Below are positions 1 through 5,859 of a stretch of DNA of 7,668 nt, piece after piece. Position 1 is the stretch's first letter, and every line of letters begins with the position of its first letter. The DNA is taken from assembly GCF_938020365.1 (NCBI RefSeq), contig NZ_CALIIB010000020.1, positions 1 through 7,668 of the forward strand. Reading direction: 5' to 3'. The position numbers were made by a program, and so were the translations under genes. The notes below the pieces were generated by a model that ran no database searches, had not been told where the DNA came from, and saw only the letters and a program-made list of their open reading frames with translations. Source of the stretch: an uncultured Streptococcus sp. GTDB lineage: Bacteria > Bacillota > Bacilli > Lactobacillales > Streptococcaceae.

Positions 1-306
1 CCGCAAGCGCTTCTCTTGCTGACGCAGACTATCAAAGACCAGCAGCATCTCGTCGAAGATAGTATTCTCCGACTCAAAGCGACTGTCCTGAGCCAGATAG
101 GACAGGGATAAGTCTCGTTTTTTATTGATTTGACCAGACGTCGGCTCTTCCTCGCCCACCAAAATCTTGAGCAGGGTTGACTTCCCAGCTCCATTTTTAC
201 CGACGAGGGCAATACGGTCACTCTCATCCACCTGCAGGTTGATATTATCAAAAAGTAGCTCCCCTGCAAAAGAGCGTTCAATCTTGTTTGCTTGTAAAAT
301 AATCAT
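1..306 (-). CDS. ABC-F family ATPase, N-terminal part (runs off window)
   Basis: The first 102 codons of a gene that continues beyond the window's left edge. The protein begins MIILQANKIERSF and carries a Walker A motif GKNGAGKST at residues 36-44 and a Q-loop glutamine in YLAQ at about residue 73, followed by a charged stretch rich in Gln, Lys and Arg. No membrane segment is visible, which fits the soluble ABC-F class (two ATPase domains in one chain, acting on the ribosome in translation) rather than a transporter subunit. The opening sequence resembles the YdiF-like streptococcal members, but subfamily assignment from the N-terminus alone is inference. The ATG at 306 is chosen because homology-like sequence starts there and no other Met precedes Walker A. 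It has no Shine-Dalgarno; an extended -10 lies 6 nt upstream (see promoter). The signature motif, second ATPase domain and linker are outside the window. Confidence 0.9.
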   Translation of the reverse strand, partial: MIILQANKIERSFAGELLFDNINLQVDESDRIALVGKNGAGKSTLLKILVGEEEPTSGQINKKRDLSLSYLAQDSRFESENTIFDEMLLVFDSLRQQEKRLR

Positions 307-505
307 AAGACCATTATAGCAGATTTCCAAGTACAGGGCCATTGGCTGTCATAAAAAATGCAATCCAAACTATCTGTCTCTCAAGCCAATTCAAAGAAAA
401 ATTTTAAATTTTTTCGCAAGTACTCCGACCAGAATATCCTGTCTAGTGATTGAGCACCAAGCTTTCCCTACCATCAAATCAGACTTTAAATATATTGGCA
501 TGCCC
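307..505. other. Spacer between lac terminator and ABC-F gene
   Basis: Apart from the ABC-F promoter at its left end, nothing strongly supported is seen here. It contains a perfect AT-only inverted repeat at 397-413 (8-bp arms AAAAATTT/AAATTTTT around one T). A 27-codon ATG-to-TGA frame on the minus strand at 391-474 (starting MVGKAW) has no ribosome binding site and is probably chance or a remnant. Confidence 0.5.
313..321 (-). promoter_or_regulatory. Extended -10 promoter of the ABC-F gene, probably leaderless
   Basis: On the minus strand the sequence reads TGCTATAAT, a perfect extended -10 (TGn plus TATAAT at 313-318). Six bases (GGTCTT) separate it from the ATG at 306, so the normal start of transcription, about 7 nt after the -10, would fall on the A of the ATG. 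The -35 region at 17-nt spacing (TGGCCC) is poor, as is tolerated with an extended -10. No AGGAG-like sequence precedes the ATG. Confidence 0.7.
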
Positions 506-542
506 AATAAAGCCGATAGAGTTCAATTCTATCGGCTTTATT
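506..542 (-). terminator. Intrinsic terminator of the lac operon
   Basis: A perfect 15-bp inverted repeat (506-520 with 528-542) encloses a 7-nt loop. It begins 2 nt after the lacG stop codon in the direction of transcription. The T-rich stretch TTTATT is the distal part of the stem on either strand, so it could work in both directions, but the only gene in a position to use it is lacG. Confidence 0.88.
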
Positions 543-544
543 TC

Positions 545-1951
545 CTATTCAATCATTTGCGTTTCGGCTAGTTTCTTATACCAGTGAGCGGATTTCTTCG
601 GATAGCGTTTCTGCGTTTCGAAATCTACGTAGAATAAGCCGTAGCGTTTTTCATAACCGTTAGACCAAGAAAAGACATCCATCAGAGACCAGATAAAGTA
701 GCCCTTGACATTAGCCCCATCCGCAATCGCATCGGATAAAACTTCCAAATGCTGCTTGACATAGTCAATCCGAGCATCGTCGTAAACTGTATTGTCCACA
801 AATTCATCTTTATAACCCAGACCATTTTCTGTGATATAAATCTTCTTGTAGTTTGGATAATCCTTCTTAATCCGCATGATTTGATCATAAAGACCTTGCG
901 GATAGATAATCCAATCCCAATCGGTTTTTGGTATATGGGTCGGCGATTCTCTGCGACCTACCCCCTTAATCTGGTACTTGGAGCTTCCCTTTTCGCCTTT
1001 TCCGTTATGGATAATTTCAGTTTCACCGTCAAAGTCGCGCATCCAGTCACTCATATAGTAGTTGATGCCAAGGAAGTCATTGAGGTCTTTGGCTGCTTCT
1101 AAAGACACAAAGTCTTCATCACGTAAGTCGAGCTGGCCACCATTGACCTTAAGGATATGATTAACTCCTGCCAGAGTTACATCTGAATAGTGCCCCAGAT
1201 AAGTCGCATCTAGGATAAATTTGTTATGAATAATATCTTCCAACTCTGCCGCTCTGACATCTGCTGGATTTTCTGGATCGTAAGGATATTTTGTTGGAAG
1301 TGCATGAACAACACCAATTTCACCCTTGTAGCCCTTGTCCTTATAGAGCTTAACAGCACGGGCATGAGAAACCATCATGTTATGATGGGATTGGAAAACC
1401 TTGGCCAAGTCATACTGAATACCCGGAGGAAATTTTCCGACTAAGTACTGACCATCACCAATGGGACCAATTTCATTGAAAGTTGTCCAATAGCGAACTT
1501 CTGGAAATTCTTCAAAACAGAAAGCTGCATAGTCCACAAAGTGCTCAATATTTTCCCGATTGAGGAAATCTCCATTTGAATGAAGAGCCTCTGGTGTATC
1601 AAAGTGGTGAAGGGTCACAAAAGGTTCTACATGACGCTTGTGACATTCTGCGAAAAGATTATGATAAAATTCCACACCTTTTGGATTGACCTCGCCATAG
1701 CCTGTCGGGAAAATCCGTGACCAAGCAATGGAGATCCGAATCCCATTGACGCCATACTCTTCAGCCAATTTCAGATCCACAGGGTATTTGTGGTAAAAGT
1801 CACTGGCAGGTTCTGCCGTGTACCAGTAGTTATCCTCTAGGTACTTATCCCAGGCAACAGGTCCTTTTCCATCTGTGTGGGTTGCTCCCTCAGCTTGATA
1901 GGCCGCTGTTGCACCACCGAAAATAAAATCTTTAGGTAAGCTTTTTGTCAT
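545..1951 (-). CDS. lacG: 6-phospho-beta-galactosidase
   Basis: A cytoplasmic glycoside hydrolase of family GH1, 468 residues, the usual length for LacG. It cleaves lactose-6-phosphate, the product of the lactose PTS, to glucose and galactose-6-phosphate. Visible landmarks are the N-terminal FIFGGATAAYQAEGA, the acid/base glutamate in TFNE (Glu160), the nucleophile in YITENG (Glu375), and the C-terminal FSWSNGYEKRYG segment, where Ser428, Lys435 and Tyr437 match the known phosphate-binding residues of the Lactococcus lactis enzyme in both spacing and number. The phosphate-site residues separate it from ordinary beta-glucosidases of the same family. The ATG at 1951 follows a GAAAGGAAAATAAG ribosome site. 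It is the last gene of the operon, separated from lacE by 231 nt that hold a repeat element, and is closed by the terminator at 506-542. The reading frame is intact. Confidence 0.97.
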   Translation of the reverse strand: MTKSLPKDFIFGGATAAYQAEGATHTDGKGPVAWDKYLEDNYWYTAEPASDFYHKYPVDLKLAEEYGVNGIRISIAWSRIFPTGYGEVNPKGVEFYHNLFAECHKRHVEPFVTLHHFDTPEALHSNGDFLNRENIEHFVDYAAFCFEEFPEVRYWTTFNEIGPIGDGQYLVGKFPPGIQYDLAKVFQSHHNMMVSHARAVKLYKDKGYKGEIGVVHALPTKYPYDPENPADVRAAELEDIIHNKFILDATYLGHYSDVTLAGVNHILKVNGGQLDLRDEDFVSLEAAKDLNDFLGINYYMSDWMRDFDGETEIIHNGKGEKGSSKYQIKGVGRRESPTHIPKTDWDWIIYPQGLYDQIMRIKKDYPNYKKIYITENGLGYKDEFVDNTVYDDARIDYVKQHLEVLSDAIADGANVKGYFIWSLMDVFSWSNGYEKRYGLFYVDFETQKRYPKKSAHWYKKLAETQMIE

Positions 1952-1977
1952 CTTATTTTCCTTTCAATAACATTTGG

Positions 1978-2152
1978 AGAGTGGGACAGAAATCGGTAAT
2001 TCGTTAGAATTCGATTTCGTCGTCCCACCTCCGCACAGTTGAGTAGGGCTATAAAAGCTGATGAAATCAGCGTAGTAGAGCCCACTCAACCACTGCGTCT
2101 TGCTCGACAATCCAAAGACAATTGAGAGGCTAGGACTTTTGTCCCAAACTCT
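1978..2152. repeat. Structured intergenic repeat element between lacE and lacG
   Basis: About 175 bp with imperfect terminal inverted repeats: AGAGTGGGACAGAA at the left and, reading inward on the opposite strand, AGAGTTTGGGACAAAA at the right. Two internal hairpins stand out. The first (1981-2028) pairs GTGGGAC with GTCCCAC and GAAATCG with CGATTTC around an inner AATTC-GTTA-GAATT stem. The second (2038-2090) pairs GTTGAGT(A)GGGCT with AGCCCACTCAAC and holds an inner GCTGAT-GAA-ATCAGC stem. A short GGAC-TTTT-GTCC stem lies near the right end. No target-site duplication is seen. The layout is that of a small non-coding mobile (MITE-like) or RNA-folding repeat; I recall similar sequence in other streptococcal intergenic regions but cannot verify copy number here. 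A 67-codon ORF across it on the minus strand is judged spurious. Confidence 0.72.
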
Positions 2153-2182
2153 ATCAAGTTGCTTCATCTCACATAAACAGAT

Positions 2183-3889
2183 TTAGTTCTTGAATTGCTC
2201 CTGAACGAAGGCCAGTGCTCCTTTGCCATCACGGGTTAGTTTGATGTATTGGGCGCCTTCGGTCTTAGCTAGCTTGATACCCAATTTATCCGTTTCAGCC
2301 TTCATGTCTTCAAAGTTGGAGGCAACTTGAGGAGCCAGGATAACTAGGTCAAACTCAGGCAGCATTTCACGGTGAGCACCGTAGCCACCCGCTGCTGCTT
2401 TGACAGGAACATTGTATTCAGCTGCTGCTTTATTCAAAGCGTTGGCCAGCAACCCACTAGTACCACCACCCGCACAGAGCACCAGAACATTGGTTTCTTC
2501 GCTAATATTGTTTTGAGCTGGAGCTTCTGCATCTACTCCTGCTTTTTCAAGGATAGCATCCGCTTTAGCAGTATTAAAGTTAGCTGCTACTTTTTCTTTA
2601 AGAGCATCGTTCGCTTTGCCAGAACGTTCTTCTTCTAGGATTTGTTCGTCATAAACCTTGACAAATGGATAGTAAATAATCACATCCACTACGACAAGAA
2701 GGGCCGCTAGTACAAAGGACAGAAGCTGGAAGTTGGTCCCCAGCACAATTCCCAGAGGTCCAGGTGTCACCCAAGGAAGGTTGGCTGAGAAGGAGTTCAT
2801 GTTTAAAGTATCAACAAAGAATTTGAAAATCCATACGTTTGCGATAGGTGCAAAGATAAATGGAATGAAGAAAATCGGATTCAGTACGATTGGAGCACCA
2901 AAAAGAATCGGCTCATTAACACCAAAGAAGGTTGGGACAACAGATGCCCGTCCAATCGCACGGTTGCGCTCAGACTTACAGATCCACATGAAGAGGAATG
3001 GAACAATCAAGGTCGCACCAGTACCACCCATGGTCACGATGAACATTTGAGTACCAGAAGTGATGACCTTATCCGCATGCTGACCAGCTTGAAGCAAGGC
3101 CAAGTTAGCATCGATATTGGCATAAGTAATGGCAGCAATGGCAGGCTCAACGATAGACGGACCGTGAATTCCCACGAACCAGAAGAAAGCATAAGCACCA
3201 AAGATAAGCGTGATTCCCAGATAGCCATCTGCCGCTGAGAAAAGCGGAGCAAGAAGTGTTCCAATGGATTCAGCAACGGTTACTCCCAGACTTGCTTTAA
3301 CAAGCAGTTCCAGACCGTAGAGCAGAACGACTGAAACAGTAAATGGAATCAAGTCTTTAAATACTTGCGAGATATTTGGTGGAACTTCTTCAGGCATGCG
3401 GATGGTGACATTATTTTTCACACAAACTTTGTAGACATTAACTGTAACAAAGGCTGCGATGAAAGCTGTCAAAAGACCTTTTGTTCCCATAAAGGCTGTC
3501 AGGAAACCACCATCCTTGGCAGGCTCAGCGGCCATGAGGAGGAAGCCGACCATAGAAGCCAGCATAGTAGATAAGAAGTTAATCTGGTTTGTAGCAGGCA
3601 GGCTGCGATTGACAGAGTCCGTCAAAGCCTTTGCAGTGGTCCCGCCCACAAAGAAAGCCAGAATCCCCATTGAATAGCTATAAGGGGTCATTAAGAAAGT
3701 TTCAATATCCTTAGACCAGTGGAAACCCCAAGCATTTGGCACATAGGCAATCAAGATAAAGATAGATGAGAAGAGGATAACTGGCATACCAGCGATAAAG
3801 CCATCCCGAATAGCACGGAGATAGATATTCCGAGAAATCTTCTCAAAGAAAGGCTTCCCTTTCTCAATAAGTCCGATGAGTTTGTTCAT
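2183..3889 (-). CDS. lacE: Lactose-specific PTS enzyme IICB
   Basis: A 568-residue membrane permease of the lactose/cellobiose PTS family, taking up lactose and phosphorylating it to lactose-6-phosphate. Residues 1 to about 410 form the IIC channel: many hydrophobic segments (for example 31-50, 107-120, 181-197, 223-240, 336-357, 386-408), the motif FVGIHGPS (His242) and the sugar-site loop FFGVNEPILFG (Glu326). A charged linker rich in Glu, Lys and Ala (about 411-465) joins the IIB domain, whose phosphorylation site is Cys472 in VLVLCAGGGTSG. The IIC-IIB order and length are typical of LacE. The ATG at 3889 has AGGAG seven bases upstream, inside the end of lacF, and overlaps the lacF stop by one base (TAATG), so translation is probably coupled. 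Phosphate flows from LacF His78 to this Cys. No frame defects are seen. Confidence 0.96.
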   Translation of the reverse strand: MNKLIGLIEKGKPFFEKISRNIYLRAIRDGFIAGMPVILFSSIFILIAYVPNAWGFHWSKDIETFLMTPYSYSMGILAFFVGGTTAKALTDSVNRSLPATNQINFLSTMLASMVGFLLMAAEPAKDGGFLTAFMGTKGLLTAFIAAFVTVNVYKVCVKNNVTIRMPEEVPPNISQVFKDLIPFTVSVVLLYGLELLVKASLGVTVAESIGTLLAPLFSAADGYLGITLIFGAYAFFWFVGIHGPSIVEPAIAAITYANIDANLALLQAGQHADKVITSGTQMFIVTMGGTGATLIVPFLFMWICKSERNRAIGRASVVPTFFGVNEPILFGAPIVLNPIFFIPFIFAPIANVWIFKFFVDTLNMNSFSANLPWVTPGPLGIVLGTNFQLLSFVLAALLVVVDVIIYYPFVKVYDEQILEEERSGKANDALKEKVAANFNTAKADAILEKAGVDAEAPAQNNISEETNVLVLCAGGGTSGLLANALNKAAAEYNVPVKAAAGGYGAHREMLPEFDLVILAPQVASNFEDMKAETDKLGIKLAKTEGAQYIKLTRDGKGALAFVQEQFKN

Positions 3890-4206
3890 TATTTTACTCC
3901 TCTTTTGTATAGTTCAATCATGTGTTTCATCAAATCCTTAAGCAACAAGGTTGTCATCAAGTGGTCTTGGCCGTGCATCATCGTCACGCTATAAGCCAAG
4001 TCCTCACCAGCAGCTTCTTTGGTCAAAAGGCTGGTCTGAGCATGGTGCGCTTCGACAATACAAGCATTGGCTTCTTCCACCAAACTTTCTGCGCGGTCAA
4101 ATTCTCCAGCCTGAGCTGCATTTAGTGCTTCCAGCAACTTGGAGCGAGCGTCACCTGCGTAGGCTACGATTTCAAAACCAAGTAATGTTACTTCTTCTCT
4201 ATTCAT
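3889..4206 (-). CDS. lacF: Lactose-specific PTS enzyme IIA
   Basis: A soluble 105-residue IIA protein of the lactose/cellobiose PTS, all-helical and trimeric in known relatives. It accepts phosphate from HPr and passes it to the IIB domain of LacE. The active-site histidine is His78 in MMHGQDHLM, and Asp81 of the same motif matches the residue that binds the metal at the trimer axis of the lactococcal protein. The length equals the family norm. The ATG at 4206 is preceded by AAAGGAGGATC, a near-perfect ribosome binding site and the strongest in the operon. The gene starts 24 nt after lacT and its stop codon overlaps the lacE start. Confidence 0.96.
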   Translation of the reverse strand: MNREEVTLLGFEIVAYAGDARSKLLEALNAAQAGEFDRAESLVEEANACIVEAHHAQTSLLTKEAAGEDLAYSVTMMHGQDHLMTTLLLKDLMKHMIELYKRGVK

Positions 4207-4230
4207 GATAGATCCTCCTTTTAATGTTCC

Positions 4231-5064
4231 TTATAATAATCGTTGAATATGCAAGACCAGATAAACTCGCTCACTATGATACAAGTCTATTCCAGTTTTC
4301 TGGGCAATAATCTCATAAAGACTACTTCCGATTTGATAAGCTTTGGGATAGGTCAGTTTAATCTGACTTTCCATTTCTAACAGTGAAACGTTGTCATCTC
4401 GGCTTCTGTCTAAGTAATCTAAGAAGTAATTGAGATGAATCATAAATCGGTCATAGAAGTTGCTATTCTCCGATGTTCTTTTAATTCCCTGCTTTCTCAG
4501 CTCTTCTTCTACAGCGGCTAGAATTTCCTTCCGCTGATCTAAATGACTCTGCCCTGCTGGACTGGAGACCCCTTCTGCATTGATAAAGTGATAGGCGATT
4601 CTGTTTATTTCATCGTCTGGAAATGCTTCTAAGAGTCGTTCCCGATAAATAGCCACTGCTTCTTGCGCGATTTGATAAGGAGTGGGATATTTATCTGAAG
4701 CATCTGGTAGGTCACTCTCCTTGTACCGCCCCTGCTGAAGTGCTTGATAAGAACAGTAGATATGGTCCGTCAGTGTGACATAGATATACTCCTGGACTGG
4801 GTAATGGTATTTCTTGGAAAGCGTGTCAATCACATCATAGGTCACTGTGATAAAGTCCAGCGGAACATCTTTGAGCAAGGCCACAAAGTTTTCCTTGGAC
4901 TCTTCCGTTCTCATACGAAAGACTTTCTCAATCTTACTTTCCAGAACAGGATCACCCTTTTTCTTATTGAATGCTATACCACTACCAATCAGAACAACCT
5001 CTTCACCATTTTCATGTTTGGCTAGAGCAACATTGTTATTCATAGGAAGTATGATTCGATACAT
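4231..5064 (-). CDS. lacT: BglG/LicT-family transcriptional antiterminator of the lac operon
   Basis: A 277-residue RNA-binding antiterminator. Residues 1 to about 55 are the CAT RNA-binding domain (MYRIILPMNNNVALA, then LIGSGIAFNKKKGD). Two PTS regulation domains follow with all four conserved histidines: His101 (TLTDH) and His159 (AYHFINAE) in PRD1, His210 (FMIHLNYF) and His272 (VLHIQRLL) in PRD2, very close to LicT numbering. By family knowledge, PTS phosphorylation of PRD1 inhibits and HPr-dependent phosphorylation of PRD2 activates, coupling lactose supply and carbon status to read-through. The ATG at 5064 is chosen because AAGGAGGGAACT precedes it and the CAT domain starts there; the frame stays open to an ATG at 5157, but that codon lies inside the leader terminator. 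The protein would bind the RAT in its own leader, so the operon is autoregulated. It is 24 nt from lacF. Confidence 0.95.
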   Translation of the reverse strand: MYRIILPMNNNVALAKHENGEEVVLIGSGIAFNKKKGDPVLESKIEKVFRMRTEESKENFVALLKDVPLDFITVTYDVIDTLSKKYHYPVQEYIYVTLTDHIYCSYQALQQGRYKESDLPDASDKYPTPYQIAQEAVAIYRERLLEAFPDDEINRIAYHFINAEGVSSPAGQSHLDQRKEILAAVEEELRKQGIKRTSENSNFYDRFMIHLNYFLDYLDRSRDDNVSLLEMESQIKLTYPKAYQIGSSLYEIIAQKTGIDLYHSERVYLVLHIQRLL

Positions 5065-5107
5065 AGTTCCCTCCTTATCATTTTCTTGGGTTTTCGTGAA
5101 ATAAAAA

Positions 5108-5166
5108 TGACCGCAAATAAACGGAAAATACAAGAGCACTTGCCTCTTCCAATTCATTTGCGGTCA
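5108..5166 (-). terminator. Conditional leader terminator upstream of lacT
   Basis: An 11-bp perfect stem (TGACCGCAAAT pairs with ATTTGCGGTCA, at 5156-5166 and 5108-5118) is followed on the transcribed strand by TTTTTATTT. The large loop contains a smaller AAGAG/CTCTT hairpin. The first five bases of the 5' arm (TGACC) are also the 3' end of the RAT hairpin, so the two structures exclude one another. This is the standard arrangement for BglG-type antitermination and would stop transcription before lacT when LacT is inactive. Confidence 0.88.
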
Positions 5167-5194
5167 CGCCTAATCCAACTTAGTAACGCTCACC
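5162..5194 (-). promoter_or_regulatory. Ribonucleic antiterminator (RAT), LacT target
   Basis: Read on the minus strand, this leader segment folds as nested stems. GGT pairs with ACC at the ends; a GAG/TG internal loop follows; CG pairs with CG; a TTA/G internal loop follows; CTAA pairs with TTAG around a GTTGGA loop. The GTTACT...AGGC core, with the asymmetric TTA/G internal loop flanked by G-C pairs, is the hallmark of LicT/LacT RAT sites. It lies about 12-45 nt after the predicted start of transcription and overlaps the terminator arm. Confidence 0.85.
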
Positions 5195-5213
5195 CTATTC
5201 AATTTATGGTTTC

Positions 5214-5242
5214 ATTATAGCACATCAAAATGTGAATGTAAA
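5214..5242 (-). promoter_or_regulatory. lacTFEG promoter
   Basis: The -35 is TTTACA (5237-5242) and the -10 is TATAAT (5214-5219) with exactly 17 bp between them; the -10 is extended by TGC. Upstream on the minus strand lies an A/T-rich run (about 5251-5290) with several A-tracts that could act as an UP element. The predicted transcription start is near 5207, giving a leader of about 140 nt before lacT. Confidence 0.88.
5221..5234. repeat. Inverted repeat within the lac promoter spacer
   Basis: CACAT-CAAA-ATGTG, a perfect 5-bp inverted repeat with a 4-nt centre, sits entirely between the -35 and the -10. Its position would suit a repressor operator, but it does not match a regulator site I can name and may be chance. 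Confidence 0.4.
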
Positions 5243-5250
5243 CCCTTTCT
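5237..5250. promoter_or_regulatory. CcpA cre site overlapping the -35
   Basis: The minus-strand sequence AGAAAGGGTTTACA matches the 14-bp cre consensus (WGWWARCGYTWWCA) at 13 positions; the one mismatch is G for the central C. It covers the -35 hexamer completely, so CcpA with HPr(Ser-P) bound here would block RNA polymerase, giving glucose repression of the lac operon. Confidence 0.75.
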
Positions 5251-5290
5251 TTTGCTTTTTTTAAAAATATTTTTTAGAAGCCTTTTTTTA

Positions 5291-5419
5291 CTAAGCATGA
5301 CCAACGCTCATCAAGCTTTTCAAACTTGAATCCTCGACTTTAGATAAAAGTAGGAGCCAAGAGCAGAAAGTGCAAGACTTCATAAAAACTTCTTGGAAAG
5401 CTTGCACTGAACTTGCCAT
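5291..5419 (-). CDS. Doubtful 42-residue small ORF
   Basis: An ATG-to-TAG frame of 42 codons beginning MASSVQAFQEVF, with a CTFC pair of cysteines and a short WLLLL hydrophobic patch in the middle, ending MSVGHA. There is no convincing ribosome binding site (GAGAG lies about 10 nt upstream) and no promoter, and a hairpin forms within it. The product is not recognised. It could be a small protein, a gene remnant, or part of a repeated non-coding element. It is listed because it fills most of an otherwise empty spacer. Confidence 0.2.
   Translation of the reverse strand: MASSVQAFQEVFMKSCTFCSWLLLLSKVEDSSLKSLMSVGHA
5369..5408 (-). repeat. Hairpin in the spacer upstream of the lac operon
   Basis: AGTGCAAG pairs with CTTGCACT and continues as CTT/AAG past a single bulged base, giving an 11-bp stem with a 17-nt loop. 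The following bases on the minus strand (TTTCTGCTCTT) are only a weak U-run, so it is at best an inefficient terminator for the gene ending at 5490. Confidence 0.4.
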
Positions 5420-5489
5420 GAAAAACTTGCTCTCGCTCAATTAAGTCTCTTCATGTCAAAAGTTTTTTCTTCTATAAATTACTTGTAGT

Positions 5490-5855
5490 TTACAGAAAAC
5501 TAGCTAAAACTTCTTGATTTTGCATAACCAAGTAAATACCCAGCAAAATAATCAAAACAAAAAGACTTAGTTTTATCATCCCCTTGACAAAACGAACAAT
5601 CCATAGAATAATCATGGAACCAATCAGCCACATAATGGCTGAATGCTGGAAAAATCCTTGAACTGTCTCAACATTCTCGCCAAAGAAGGCCTGAATGGGC
5701 GCTGGAACATGACTTTCCCAAGCTGCTGTCACGCCTAGCTGGTTAGCAATGTCGCTGCCGCTTTTCCACAGCCAAGCAAAAATGCCTGAGTTAAAAAGAA
5801 AAAGGAAAACTTGCTCTGGGAAGCGTCTAATAATATTAAAAATCGATCTTAGCAT
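5490..5855 (-). CDS. Small membrane protein of unknown function
   Basis: 121 residues, family not recognised. Three hydrophobic segments are visible: about 17-31 (VFLFLFNSGIFAWLW), 73-90 (AIMWLIGSMIILWIVRF) and 93-111 (MIKLSLFVLIILLGIYLVM). A soluble stretch of roughly 40 residues between the first two contains DIANQLGVTAAWE and PAPIQAFFGENVETVQ. The N-terminus is basic (MLRSIFNIIRR). The ATG at 5855 lies 4 nt after the stop of the metalloprotease gene, and the only purine-rich sequence (AAAGG) is one base from the ATG, so translation probably depends on coupling to the upstream gene. The tight spacing suggests it works with the protease, for example as a membrane partner; that is inference. 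Confidence 0.75.
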   Translation of the reverse strand: MLRSIFNIIRRFPEQVFLFLFNSGIFAWLWKSGSDIANQLGVTAAWESHVPAPIQAFFGENVETVQGFFQHSAIMWLIGSMIILWIVRFVKGMIKLSLFVLIILLGIYLVMQNQEVLASFL

Positions 5856-5859
5856 ACCT

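Larger units (their letters stand above)
5251..5489. other. Spacer between the membrane-protein gene and the lac promoter
   Basis: This stretch and the lacT leader make about 425 bp without a confident gene. Near the lac promoter it is very A/T rich. The middle holds a hairpin (5369-5408) and a doubtful 42-codon ORF (5291-5419). The plus strand is also free of stops across most of that ORF but has no early start codon there. No clear U-run terminator for the upstream membrane-protein gene was found, so read-through towards lacT is possible. Confidence 0.5.

Noticed and set aside
397..413. AT-only inverted repeat as a terminator or operator
   Set aside because: It has no G-C pairs and no U-run after a gene end; such palindromes are common by chance in AT-rich spacers.
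749..1102. 117-codon plus-strand ORF
   Set aside because: Antisense shadow of lacG, which has full catalytic motifs; no plus-strand ribosome site or promoter.
1964..2167. 67-codon minus-strand ORF between lacE and lacG
   Set aside because: It coincides almost exactly with the structured repeat and its hairpins, has no ribosome binding site and shows no domain; the repeat explains it.
2733..3050. 105-codon plus-strand ORF
   Set aside because: Antisense shadow of the lacE IIC domain, with no recognisable domain.
5065..5157. 31-codon N-terminal extension of lacT from the ATG at 5157
   Set aside because: The ATG lies in the stem of the leader terminator, there is no ribosome site, and the CAT domain and a strong AAGGAGG site define the start at 5064.
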